DNA of 64,000 nt. It comes from an uncultured Poribacteria bacterium. Its GTDB lineage: Bacteria > Poribacteria > WGA-4E > WGA-3G. The notes beneath the pieces were generated by a model that did not search any database, had not been told where the DNA came from, and was given only the letters and a program-made list of their open reading frames with translations. The translations under genes and the position numbers were made by a program. This document shows, one piece after another, positions 35,742-44,248 of this stretch (within the stretch, counting starts at the first letter, position 1; every line of letters begins with the position of its first letter). The stretch spans positions 1,840,481 through 1,904,480 of the forward strand of contig OY282383.1 in NCBI GenBank assembly GCA_958295855.1. The letters run 5' to 3'.

Positions 35742-36473
35742 TTATGACGGACACAGGTTGATTGCTGCGTTGACGTCGCGATCGCACGTGAAACCACACT
35801 CACCGCAGTGGTAGGTACGTTCAGAGAGGTCAAGTTCCGTCTTTTTGTGTCCACAACTACTACACGTCTTACTGCTGGCAAAGAACATGGCAGCTTCCGT
35901 GATGGGGATACCCCGCCGTTCTGCTTTATACTTTATCATCGTCAAAAAGCGGTATAGAGATGCATCGGCTATATGCTTTGCAAGTTTCTTGTTCTTTAGC
36001 ATACCGCTGACGTTCAACGTCTCAATACCAATAGCCGAAGCTTTCCGAACGATGGACGTGCTTGCTTTATGATGACTATCTAATCTGATGCAGGAGACTC
36101 TGTAGTGAATGCTGGCAAGCCGTTTACGGGCCTTATGCCAGTTACTTGAGAACCTTGTCTTCCGTGACAGCATTCGCCCGGCACGCCTTAACTTCTTTAG
36201 GTAGCGTTTCAATGGGCGTGGGTTCTCATATTTAGTCCCATCGGATAGCGTTGCCAGTGTATTGATACCCACGTCAACGCCTACAGGCAGACGGGCGTCT
36301 ATTAACGGCATCTGAACCATCGGATTACCTTCATCAGTGCGAACCAGAATAGACACGAACCATTTATCATCTTTACGGGAGACGACGACTCTGCCGATAT
36401 CGCCATGCCATCGCAACTCCTCCGTCATCCGCACCCATCCGATGACAGGCAGCTTGACGCGCTTCCGTTCCAC
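35742..36473 (-). pseudogene. tnpB: tnpB C-terminal part (RuvC and zinc ribbon), separated by insertion
   Basis: The 3' part of an IS200/IS605-family TnpB, an RNA-guided nuclease. RuvC residues are present: Asp in VGVDVGINTLA, Glu in IGIETLNVSGM and Asp in TCDRDVNAAIN, with the zinc ribbon CSSCGHKK...YHCGECG. It is in the same frame as the N-terminal part at 36528-36875 but is separated by a 45-base hairpin element carrying three in-frame stops, so no full protein can be made. No tnpA is adjacent. A separate internal start here is possible but not supported. Confidence 0.88.
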
Positions 36474-36485
36474 GCGAACAGAGTT

Positions 36486-36530
36486 CTTGCCTAATGGTAT
36501 TTACCCTGCTTTGCAGGGCTAATACCTTTA
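36486..36530. mobile_element. 45-base hairpin element inserted in tnpB
   Basis: The segment holds GGTAT...ATACC (36496-36526) around a CCCTGC/GCAGGG hairpin. Its flank CTTGCCTAATGG matches CTTGCCAATGG beside the copies at 27606 and 27758, so the unit is about 45 bases. The element is a multiple of three and sits between the in-frame halves of tnpB, which indicates insertion into a coding region. Confidence 0.75.
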
Positions 36531-36875
36531 CTCCGCTTGGTAACTATGCTTACCGCTTCGGTTCTTCGGCTTAGGAAAACTGTTCTGACCGCTCCGCCAT
36601 CGTCTCACTGCATCACTAAAATGATGAATGGCATTCTTGCTGGCATTCTGGGACATCTCATCGCACCAAGGGAATATGTCACGTTTACGGGCATTGAATT
36701 CCTTTTTGATGTCATAAAGAGTCTTCCAGTTACCATCGTCTAATCCGCTTTTAAACGAAGACAGCGCGGCATTGTAGGCAACACGTGCGTAACCACAGTG
36801 CTGAGCCATTGCCGTCGCCTGCTTGTTATTCGGAATGAGTTGAATCTTCTGTGATCGGAGTGACATGGTTTTCAC
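36528..36875 (-). pseudogene. tnpB: tnpB N-terminal part
   Basis: The 5' part of TnpB: the N-terminal segment (QKIQLIPNNKQATAMAQHCG, then ARVAYNAAL) and the KPKNRSG region before the RuvC domain. It ends at a TAA created by the hairpin element. The reading frame resumes at NSVRVERKRVKLP in the downstream part without a frame change. Confidence 0.85.
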
Positions 36876-37117
36876 GTATCACGTCTCTTATCCCCTAGCA
36901 AGTGGGAGGGGAGCCCATGACCGAGAGGTAATGCTTGCTATGCTCCCCAACGTGATACCATCATTATACCACACACACTACAGATTGTCAAATCTTTTTG
37001 TGGATTTGCAGAAGTCAAATCAAATCTTACCTGCTAGTTCTAAGCAGATTAGATTTTACCACATTTGTATAAATTTGATGTGATTTTACGCCACTGCAAC
37101 TTACCCCGCGGAGACTG
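36876..37117. other. Upstream flank of the tnpB remnant
   Basis: About 240 bases. GTATCACGT (36886-36894) and its inverted complement ACGTGATAC (36950-36958) enclose the segment next to the tnpB start, and a CTTATCCCCTAGCAAG stretch lies between; this could be the left transposon end. No other feature was seen. Confidence 0.35.
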
Positions 37118-37261
37118 TCAGAGCTCGCGTATAAACTTTTCCAATGTATTCAGCAGGTCGTACTTGTTCCAAAACCACTGGAACAACAACAGAAATAGGA
37201 AAAAGCCTAGCGCAAGTGCAATACGAATCAGCAAAGGGGGTTTTTTAGAGGATGTTCCCAT
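37118..37261 (-). CDS. 47-residue single-pass membrane protein
   Basis: A short gene shown by a strong ribosome site, GGGAGGTGA about 10 bases before ATG 37261. The product has a basic N-terminus, one hydrophobic helix (about residues 11-31, ending LLLFQWFW) and a charged C-terminus. A longer frame to 37324 lacks a ribosome site. It lies in the minus-strand membrane-protein group. No family recognised. Confidence 0.6.
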   Translation of the reverse strand: MGTSSKKPPLLIRIALALGFFLFLLLFQWFWNKYDLLNTLEKFIREL

Positions 37262-37397
37262 TGAATCAGTCACCTCCCTAATGATATACAGTGTCGATAG
37301 TCCAACTTCCTGAGCCCGAATCACTCAGTGTTAGTGATGCACCCTTACTCCATGAGCCGCCCCATGTCCCCTGGAGAACGCTCGGGAGGCGTTCGCC

Positions 37398-38861
37398 TTA
37401 CTTTTCTGACTCCGGACGTTTCTGAATGAGGCGTTCAACGTGTGTGGCTATCTCCGGGTCTGATTCCTTGAGGCGCCGGAGCCCTTCTTCGGGCCCGTAT
37501 TGATTTAACGTAGCCCGCGCGCGGTTAAAACGCTCTGGTGAAAAACGTTGCCGAAGGGCTTTTTCAAAATCTTCTTCGGCGGGCAATTCGGGTAGAATCT
37601 GTTTCTCGAGTTCCGCCTGAATGTCGGCATCGCTTTTTGTGAGGTGTTCCAACACTTTCTCGGTTTCTTGGCGCGCCTGTTTGAACTGTTTTTGCACGTC
37701 TCGTGCGGCATCCGGTGGTGCCTTGGGAATATTTCGCGTGTCAGGAAGTGGTACTGTCTCGGTGAAAGTATCCATATAAAAATCGGCGGCCTCTTGTTGG
37801 CTGAAGTCTCTGTTCCCCCTTTCTTCATCGGACAACTCATTGATGGCGTTGAGCATCTCCTCGCGTGTGATGACCGGGGGCGGCCCCGTAAGGATATTTC
37901 CGTCCTCACCGATATAGACGACCTCGTAATGCTCTGGGGGGATGCCTTTGAATAAGAGTTTAAACTCTTGAAGTTCCGTGAGGGAACCGCCATAAAACGT
38001 TGCCCCGGTGCCCTTTTTCTTCACGTAGATTCGGTTGGATTTCGTCGGGTGGAAGATCTTCTGATTTTTGCCAACAAAAATACCACCCGTGCTTTCGGGA
38101 TCTGCCTTCATCGCTCCACGAACGAGTTGGTTTTCCCAAAGTTTTCGCTCAATATAGGCATTTTTATAGGTTTCCCAGTCATCGGTGGGTGGAATGCCGA
38201 AGTTCCCCGAAGCCCATGCAGCCGGCTCGTTTTCGAGGCGCGTCAAGTCATGTCGGGGGAACTGGTACCGAACGAAATCGCCATAGTCTTCAATAGCAAT
38301 TCCTCTATCGAGGAGCATCTGTATCCATTCGGCTTGGGGGTATTTTTCAGCGGTTTCCGGGGTTTCCAATACCCGGTTATATTGCTCTGCGAATTCTGCG
38401 AGAATCGCCTCGGTGGTTTGGAGCCCTTCATACCTTGGGAGCGGCAAGGTTTTCACTTTATGTGTAAGAGTGAGCTCTGGGGGCGTGTCAGACTCTTTCT
38501 TGAAATTTGGCAATTCCGAGCGAAGGTGTGCGCGTAAATCGCTCCTTATCATCTCAAGCGTCATTTCGTCAGGCGGTTGATCACTGGGATATTTTCTCTT
38601 GGATTCCTTGAGAAATCCCTGGATGCCTGCTTCGACCTGTTCTTCGATCCATATCTCCCAGGGGTCTTCGGATTCCATCTCTTTCTTCGAGGGAAGGTGC
38701 GTCTTTTTTCCAGCACTGAAACGTTCCGTTGTTTGTGTGCTCTGTTGACGCAGCCTGCTCCAGTTATTTTTCGCCAATGGTGTCGTACGGAAGATATAGA
38801 TCCCTGCGAAGATGAAGAGCGCGATGATTGGTATGAGTATCAATCGTTTTCTATTTTTCAT
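37398..38861 (-). CDS. Large membrane-anchored uncharacterised protein
   Basis: 487 residues: an N-terminal anchor (about 6-24) followed by a long hydrophilic, Glu/Lys/Pro-rich region with helical stretches and an EEGLRRLKESDPEIATHVER end. AGGAGA lies 9 bases before the ATG. Topology suggests most of the protein is periplasmic. It groups by position and architecture with the other anchored proteins at 34-45 kb, but shares no clear motif with them. Function unknown. Confidence 0.65.
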   Translation of the reverse strand: MKNRKRLILIPIIALFIFAGIYIFRTTPLAKNNWSRLRQQSTQTTERFSAGKKTHLPSKKEMESEDPWEIWIEEQVEAGIQGFLKESKRKYPSDQPPDEMTLEMIRSDLRAHLRSELPNFKKESDTPPELTLTHKVKTLPLPRYEGLQTTEAILAEFAEQYNRVLETPETAEKYPQAEWIQMLLDRGIAIEDYGDFVRYQFPRHDLTRLENEPAAWASGNFGIPPTDDWETYKNAYIERKLWENQLVRGAMKADPESTGGIFVGKNQKIFHPTKSNRIYVKKKGTGATFYGGSLTELQEFKLLFKGIPPEHYEVVYIGEDGNILTGPPPVITREEMLNAINELSDEERGNRDFSQQEAADFYMDTFTETVPLPDTRNIPKAPPDAARDVQKQFKQARQETEKVLEHLTKSDADIQAELEKQILPELPAEEDFEKALRQRFSPERFNRARATLNQYGPEEGLRRLKESDPEIATHVERLIQKRPESEK

Positions 38862-39030
38862 GAGGGTTCTCCTGTGTGAGAGACGCGGCGAGAGGGGAAC
38901 CCCTCACCGGGTCGTGAAAAGGGCTTTAATACTCTGTCGTAAGCGTCGTAGATACCTGCGAAAGACGCGCTTGCGGAGGCCCACTTGGGGGCTCCGGGGA
39001 ACCACTTGCCTTCAGAAACACCGTCAGATT

Positions 39031-39267
39031 CTACGGAATTATAGTTACGCCCCAATGTGGAACTGGTACTGCCGCTACTAGAATGAGAGGAAATCTCAGA
39101 ATAGCCTTGTGCAATATAAGCCCATATACTGCCTGAGTCCCTTGAAGCATCGCCGCGACCCGCTCCCAATGTGCCTCAGCGTGCCGGGTGTGTCTGTCAG
39201 TGCTAAGCGCCGCGGTAGCCGCAATGGATACGGGGTTGTCTTCTTCAACAGAACGTGTGTCTTTCAT
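39031..39267 (-). pseudogene. Deleted copy of the KDTR/VEEDNPVS element
   Basis: A 78-codon frame that starts inside an ATGA overlap with the upstream gene's stop. Residues 7-44 (VEEDNPVSIAATAALSTD and HAEAHWERVAAM) repeat the element at 39966-40410, but the segment between KDTR and VEEDN is missing, as in an internal deletion, and the downstream part shifts frame. Best read as a decayed duplicate; a coupled small gene cannot be excluded. Confidence 0.35.
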
Positions 39268-39965
39268 TGAAAATCCCTCGGTGGAGTATATCCGGCCTCG
39301 GCAAGCATATCTAAATACATCTGCCATCCCTTCTCTATAGCCACTGGATCTGCTTCTTTCGGGAGTTGGCTCCGAAACTGTGTCCGCGTTTGTTCCAAGA
39401 AAGTGACTTGTTGTTCTATTGAAAGAGAATTGAGGTGATTTGCAAGCGGGATCCCAGCCTGATGGAGTGATGCTTTGCCGTCTTCTATAACGGAATACGC
39501 TTCTTCTAAGAGGGCATCCGTTTCAGCGAGGCGTTTTTGAAGTGCGGCTCGTCGTTCAGCCTGTTCCGCTTGTTCCGCCTTCGCTTTTTCAGCGTCTTCA
39601 CTATTTTTTGATTTTTCCGATGCATCCGTCGCTTCATCTCCACGGTCGGGGAACCTGGATTCAGAGACAATCGCTGACTCGCTTTCAGATGAATCCCGTA
39701 TCTTATCTGATTCCATGGGGGCGGATGCCGGGTCCGAAACCACATTGTCGGCATCTTCGACTTTCGTTGTTTCTTTTATCGCAGGTTTCGCGGACTGTGG
39801 TGTAGTCTTATAGACTTTCACTGGCTCCGCACGGAATGCTTTATCTCTTTGATGTTCATAGATTCTCCGACATACAGAGAATGTTATCATGACACCAAGA
39901 ATGCAAAGAAAAATCTTTAAGCCTTTTGTTGTTGGAGGCTTTTTCCGATTTTCGTCCTTTTTCAT
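39264..39965 (-). CDS. Membrane-anchored protein with acidic coiled-coil region
   Basis: A 233-residue product: the N-terminus is positively charged, followed by a hydrophobic anchor (GLKIFLCILGVMITFSV), an acidic Ser/Glu/Ala-rich linker with KAKAEQAEQAERRAALQKRL coiled coil, and a C-terminal domain ending WQMYLDMLAEAGYTPP. That end is shared with the gene at 40455-41114. The start at 39965 is set by AAGGAG 8 bases upstream; the frame is open further back, but that is the decayed element. Function unknown. Confidence 0.6.
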   Translation of the reverse strand: MKKDENRKKPPTTKGLKIFLCILGVMITFSVCRRIYEHQRDKAFRAEPVKVYKTTPQSAKPAIKETTKVEDADNVVSDPASAPMESDKIRDSSESESAIVSESRFPDRGDEATDASEKSKNSEDAEKAKAEQAEQAERRAALQKRLAETDALLEEAYSVIEDGKASLHQAGIPLANHLNSLSIEQQVTFLEQTRTQFRSQLPKEADPVAIEKGWQMYLDMLAEAGYTPPRDFQ

Positions 39966-40410
39966 CTTCAAACTCCTTTGATGCTTAACCGATTTTACCG
40001 TTTTGCCGGTGAACTTCGCTATCTCTTCGTGTTTGAAATGATTGAACTCCTCATAATAGCGGAATGCCATAACCTGTTGATCTTCTTCGGGAAGCAACCG
40101 CATCAAGCGTTTTATCGCCGCGACCCGCTCCCAATGTGCCTCAGCTTGCCGGGTGTGCTTGTCAGTGCTAAGCACCGCGGTAGCCGCAATGGATACGGGG
40201 TTGTCCTCTTCAACAGGCAGTTGGTCAATAGCCCCAGCTATCTCTATCCGAGTGGCGACTTCGACCGTTATTTCGCCGGTATTGATGGCGGCCTGAATGT
40301 ACGGGGCGGCGGCATCGGAAGCGTGTCTGTAGCGTAACTGGCGAAGATGGCAATGATACTGCCGAGTGCAAGTGTGGCGATGCTGTATAAGAAACGTGTG
40401 TCTTTCACGG
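39966..40410 (-). pseudogene. Frameshifted mosaic with signal-like start and sigma-region-4-like end
   Basis: A GTG at 40410 with AGAGGAG upstream opens KDTRFLYSIATLALGSIIAI, a signal-like segment. A frame change near 40330 is needed to continue into AINTGEITVEV, VEEDNPVSIAATAVL and LPEEDQQVMAFRYYEEF, then HEEIAKFTGKTVKSVKHQR, which resembles the helix-turn-helix of ECF sigma region 4. As it stands, no single product results. It may be a decayed sigma/anti-sigma pair or a recombination mosaic. Confidence 0.4.
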
Positions 40411-40454
40411 TAAACTCCTCTTTTCAGGTTATTTTGGCGCATCCCCGTGAGACA

Positions 40455-41114
40455 TTACTCAACCCCCGGGGGGAGTGTATACCCATGCTTAACAAGCATA
40501 TCTCGCATCATCTGCCAACCCCCTTCATAACTCTCAGGCGGAAGAGCTTTGAGAATCAGAATGTTAGGTAGCGCGTTTTTGGCACGCAAAATGTAGGCAG
40601 TCTGTTCTTCAAGGGGGAGTGATTCGAGATGGCTAATCATCTCTGGCATTCTCTGATTGAGAATTTGCATCACTGCTGCAGTTTTTGCATCAATCTTGGC
40701 ATGACGGGCATCACGTGTTTCTACGAGACGACGTGATTCTTCGATTAACCATTGTGTATCGGGATGAAGTGCTTCTTCTGTAGCTGCCGGTGCGGTTTGG
40801 ACATCCGGATTATCTTTGGTGGAGTCTTCGCTGGCATCGTCCGTTGATTCTTTAAAAGTGTCGTTCATGGATACCTCAGAAGTGTCGTCCGTCGATGCCG
40901 CGCGGGGCGCGTCCGTTGGCGTGTGTTCATCTGTCGTTGCCTCGGTAGTCTGTGGGGTTACCGTTGATTTTTCGGGGGCAATGGGTGTCGTTGCCTTATA
41001 GATTTTCTTCGGTGCCGCCTTTAGCATTTTTTGTGCCGGGCGATGATGTCCGAAATACCAGAGTGCCCCAAGGCATACGAAAAGAAAAACGGGAAGTATA
41101 ATCCGTTTTTTCAT
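40455..41114 (-). CDS. Membrane-anchored protein with acidic linker
   Basis: 219 residues: an N-terminal anchor (IILPVFLFVCLGALWYF), a Thr/Asp/Glu-rich linker with short near repeats (DTSEVSMNDTFKESTDDASE) and a helical C-terminal domain ending WQMMRDMLVKHGYTLPPG, homologous to the end of the 39264-39965 product. The start at 41114 has GGAG about 10 bases upstream; the open frame back to 41255 is not supported. It probably faces the periplasm. Function unknown. Confidence 0.6.
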   Translation of the reverse strand: MKKRIILPVFLFVCLGALWYFGHHRPAQKMLKAAPKKIYKATTPIAPEKSTVTPQTTEATTDEHTPTDAPRAASTDDTSEVSMNDTFKESTDDASEDSTKDNPDVQTAPAATEEALHPDTQWLIEESRRLVETRDARHAKIDAKTAAVMQILNQRMPEMISHLESLPLEEQTAYILRAKNALPNILILKALPPESYEGGWQMMRDMLVKHGYTLPPGVE

Positions 41115-41247
41115 GGGTGGTTCTCCTTGTGTTTCATAAAAGGTTGTGTCCGGTTGTGAGGTTCCTATCTCGGCTATGACTCTCGTTATTAGGCAGGAGA
41201 ATTGATAACCGAGAAAGGAATCCGATTGTCCGGTTGTTTCTTTTCTA

Positions 41248-41358
41248 TTAGCCACAACTGCCAGAGTCAGGGTTTTGGCAGCTTCTTAACGCTTCTATAG
41301 CGGCATCGTCAGCTGCCTTAGCCTCATTTACAGCCCACTAGGCAGCACCTACGGCCAT
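41248..41358 (-). pseudogene. Short remnant with in-frame amber codon
   Basis: A frame reading MAVGAA, then TAG (41338-41340), then WAVNEAKAADDAAIEALRSC and a stop at 41248. The Ala/Asp-rich helix resembles a small secreted coiled coil. No ribosome site was found. Kept as a possible decayed gene. Confidence 0.2.
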
Positions 41359-41395
41359 TGTAGCAAGAAATATGTCATCTGAAGGTAAGGCTATG

Positions 41396-41902
41396 TCACG
41401 GTTTCGGTTTGGCAGCGGCCGGTCTGTGGCGGGGATAGATTATGCTTTCTGGACAATAAATCTTATCTGCCATACATTTTTTATAAGGCTCTTCACAAAT
41501 GAGGCACTCCGCTATGCCATGTGCTTTGACTTCCCTACGGTTAGGGTTAAGAGGACAGTCAAAATAGTGATCATCACAAGACCGACATTTAACTTTGTGT
41601 GGATGCAGGTAGTATGGGCACTTATAGACTAAGTCGTCGCAGGTCAGACACGAGTAGAGGTGTCTGCCGCTTTTTCCAAATCCCAACTGCCGATCGCAGT
41701 TCGGACAGAGACCTGTGTGGATTGCCCACAAAGCCCCGGGGATTGCAATCATTAAACCGATACAGATCTCTGCTATCACTCTCCTCGCCTTTTTGTTTCG
41801 AGGCACATTTTTTATTCTTTGGCCTAACAAAAAGAATTGTTGGAGCCATGTTTGGGGAAGAAGGATGACAAAGTCCTTGAGTGTCTGTGGCTGCGTTTTC
41901 AT
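41396..41902 (-). CDS. Membrane protein with multiple CxxC zinc-ribbon-like motifs
   Basis: A 168-residue protein. After an amphipathic N-terminus and one membrane helix (IGLMIAIPGALWAIHTG), it carries four CxxC pairs (CPNC, CLTC, CRSC, CLIC) plus further Cys (KCPYY, FDCPL, KKCMA, YCPES), a pattern suited to two or more zinc sites. AAGGAG lies 8 bases before the ATG. The neighbours are membrane-anchored proteins of unknown role. Not assigned to a family. Confidence 0.65.
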   Translation of the reverse strand: MKTQPQTLKDFVILLPQTWLQQFFLLGQRIKNVPRNKKARRVIAEICIGLMIAIPGALWAIHTGLCPNCDRQLGFGKSGRHLYSCLTCDDLVYKCPYYLHPHKVKCRSCDDHYFDCPLNPNRREVKAHGIAECLICEEPYKKCMADKIYCPESIIYPRHRPAAAKPKP

Positions 41903-41967
41903 GTGTTTCTCCTTATTTGAAGGGATAAGGGGGAAACCATAAAGAGAATCCCCTCACCGGATGTTGT

Positions 41968-42117
41968 TTAAACGGCGCAGGGTGTTATTAGCCCCTCCCT
42001 ACCCAAAGATTCAGCGAGTTCTTCATGAGAGGCACGATGCAACAGATACCGGCGCATCATGAGTGCCTCCGCATGGGTTGGATGCCTATAAGGGTTGTGT
42101 CTGCGAGAATTATTCAC
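41968..42117 (-). CDS. 49-codon HTH-like small gene coupled to the TolB-like gene
   Basis: Found by eye. A GTG start at 42117 overlaps the stop of the upstream gene (GTGA), and AAGGAG lies 7 bases before it, inside the last codons of that gene. The product reads HPTHAEALMMRRYLL then HRASHEELAESLGREG, close to the second half of a sigma-region-4 or similar helix-turn-helix (compare HEEIAKFTGK at 40 kb). The coupled start and good ribosome site support expression; the function is a guess. Confidence 0.5.
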   Translation of the reverse strand: MNNSRRHNPYRHPTHAEALMMRRYLLHRASHEELAESLGREGLITPCAV

Positions 42118-43160
42118 CGATGCTCCTTATAGGCATGCTTTCTCTTTCCCCACTGCGTTGGCAACTTCCCGTGTGGTGAAACCGACAACGCCCCTTCTAT
42201 CCAGTCCGGCCACCCTTCGTCACTCGCATCGCGTGTCAAACGTCTGAGGCTCCGTGTCTGAAGCTCATAGCGATAGAGGTTGTAATTCGGGTCGGGTTTA
42301 TCCATTAGCTTCAGTGAGAAAAGAATCGCACGGTCATTCTCCATCCAACTCGCACCCGCCCCCAACCAATTGTTGCCGAGTCTGTCATTAACGTCGGTAA
42401 TTCCCTTTTTCCGACTCCCGAGCCTCAGCACAATAATCTTCTCGAGATCTCCCTTGTCAAGCCACTGGACTTCAGCAAATAGGATACGTTGTCCATCCAT
42501 AGACCAGCGCGGAAAATACCTCAAAGTGCGCGGGCCATTAAGCGGCGGATCGGGGAGGGCAGGGCGTTGGTGCTGCCCATCCGCATCCATCACGTAGATG
42601 GTTTTCGGGGCGATTCCGTTTTTGATTCGGATGAACCGCTCAAATGTTATCTGTGTGCCATCGGGCGACCAGTCGGGAGCAGCGGAAGGTGCATCCGCGC
42701 CACCACCTGTTAACTGTGTGACGGCGAGAGTTGTCACGTCTATGACATGCACCTCAGCCTCTCCACTTCGGGTACTCGTAAAGGCGATGTGTTGTCCATC
42801 AGGGGCCCAGGACGGATCTGTGTCGGGCACGTTGTTGTGGGTGAGGCGTTGCGGGTGCGTTCCGTCTGCGTTCATGATGAACAGTTCAGACGAGGTTTGT
42901 ATCTTCTCCTTGTCCATGTATCGGGTAAAAGCGATTGTCGTGCCATCCGGCGACCAGCGGGGGTAACGGTATGTCTCCAGCGTGCTGTGTGTGAGCCTGC
43001 GTCTGCGTGAGCCATCATCGTTCATGACGAAAATATCGCCATCCACACAAAACACGATTTTCGCATCAATAGGCAAGAAAGCACCCGCGAGCCAGAGTAG
43101 ACAGCCGGCGCAGAAAAATGTGATTGCTTGTTTCTTCAAGGCATTGTTTTTATGGTTCAT
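42114..43160 (-). CDS. Exported TolB-like WD40/PD40 beta-propeller protein
   Basis: A 348-residue exported protein with an N-terminal hydrophobic signal and repeated PD40 units of the form (P)xWSPDGTxIAFxxxxxxxxxIYVMxADG (for example PRWSPDGTTIAF, PSWAPDGQHIAF, PDWSPDGTQITF). The start at 43160 is fixed by GGAGGAG about 9 bases upstream. It resembles the TolB propeller, but no Tol-Pal genes are nearby and the N-terminal TolB domain is absent. It may be a periplasmic binding or scaffold protein. Confidence 0.82.
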   Translation of the reverse strand: MNHKNNALKKQAITFFCAGCLLWLAGAFLPIDAKIVFCVDGDIFVMNDDGSRRRRLTHSTLETYRYPRWSPDGTTIAFTRYMDKEKIQTSSELFIMNADGTHPQRLTHNNVPDTDPSWAPDGQHIAFTSTRSGEAEVHVIDVTTLAVTQLTGGGADAPSAAPDWSPDGTQITFERFIRIKNGIAPKTIYVMDADGQHQRPALPDPPLNGPRTLRYFPRWSMDGQRILFAEVQWLDKGDLEKIIVLRLGSRKKGITDVNDRLGNNWLGAGASWMENDRAILFSLKLMDKPDPNYNLYRYELQTRSLRRLTRDASDEGWPDWIEGALSVSPHGKLPTQWGKRKHAYKEHR

Positions 43161-43570
43161 CTGTTGACTCCTCCTGAACGGCATATTCTTTTTCAGGAAA
43201 CCAGCGACGACATGTCATGAAATGTCGTCGCCGAAGCAAACCCAAAGCAGCAAATAAACTGCCCGAAGGGGGCGGGGGAAGGGAACCAGTGAATCACCAT
43301 CGGCAGTTGTATTCAATGCAATGGATTTTTCCAAACCCATCGAGCCTCAAAGAAGGTAGCGATGAAGTTATGGTGCGCTTTAACGACAATTCAACACGCA
43401 TTGAAAATGCGTGCCTAGGCCTCCGAAATGTTTCACTGGTGTCAGCAAATCCCTATTTTTGGCACAGCTTGCAAGCCAAGTTGTGCGCGAAAAGCAAACA
43501 ACTTTTTGGCGAAGCTTGCAAGCCAAAACTTGCTAGACAAACCCATTTCTTACATGACTTGCTATTCAAA
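43161..43570. other. Intergenic region with hairpin and degenerate repeat
   Basis: GCGACGACAT (43204-43213) pairs with ATGTCGTCGC (43222-43231), a perfect 10-base stem upstream of the TolB-like gene. Near 43468-43520, two GCTTGCAAGCC copies flank a diverged member of the GTTGTTCACTTTTCG repeat. No gene found. Confidence 0.5.
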
Positions 43571-44182
43571 TTATCTCGCTTCATGTGAAGACGTTCTCCA
43601 TTTCTTCAGATGTGAAGACGTTCTCCATTTCTTCAGGAATTCCTTCGGTTGTTCTGATTTCAGGAAGTGAATCGCAGGAATTCCTGAAGAATCCATGTTT
43701 AAAGCCTGTATACCCGGCGGGAAGTGCCCCTGTGTGATTTGCGCCCTCTGTTCTCTTGTGAATTTCATCCGCCGCGGATAATAGAGATGACTCACATATC
43801 TATGTTCCGTTCCATCTGGCCTCACCTCCTCGTGCCAACGCACATAGAGCGTGTTGTCATAGAAGGGGTAGACTTTGCCGCAATCGTAAAATCCTTCTTC
43901 AAAGCCGCGTTCACCTTGTTCCCATAACCCGATAAGAACCCGATCAATAATTTCTAGGTTTCTTTTTTCATGATGTCCTAGCTTCTTGTAGTGCTTGTGT
44001 TTCCAGACAGGAACAAAACGACTATTCTCAGGAGCCTCTGGATAAGGTCCAAACCCATAAGGTGAGTTTTTGGAGTGGACGTGCCAGCAATAGAGGAGGT
44101 ATCCTGCAACAACGAGGAGGCAGACACCAAGGACACCGAGGACACTTGACCGTAACCGAATTGTGACGTACTTCTTGGACAT
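43571..44182 (-). CDS. Membrane-anchored protein of the GFGPYPE family
   Basis: 203 residues: a short cytoplasmic N-terminus, one membrane helix (VLGVCLLVVAGYLLYCW) and a domain beginning SPYGFGPYPEAPENS, shared with the products at 34743 and 44667. Later segments (LIGLWEQGERG, VRWHEEVRPDG, HRYVS) parallel VKLWQQGDRE, VRWREYELPDG and HRYVS in the 34743 gene. The last 18 codons include a duplicated 27-base unit (LKKWRTSSH twice). GGAGG is upstream. Function unknown. Confidence 0.68.
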   Translation of the reverse strand: MSKKYVTIRLRSSVLGVLGVCLLVVAGYLLYCWHVHSKNSPYGFGPYPEAPENSRFVPVWKHKHYKKLGHHEKRNLEIIDRVLIGLWEQGERGFEEGFYDCGKVYPFYDNTLYVRWHEEVRPDGTEHRYVSHLYYPRRMKFTREQRAQITQGHFPPGIQALNMDSSGIPAIHFLKSEQPKEFLKKWRTSSHLKKWRTSSHEAR

Positions 44183-44248
44183 TGTTGTTCATCCTCCGTT
44201 TACCTATTATGTTATCAGATCTTCAAAGCCGCTTCAAGCATAAAAATG

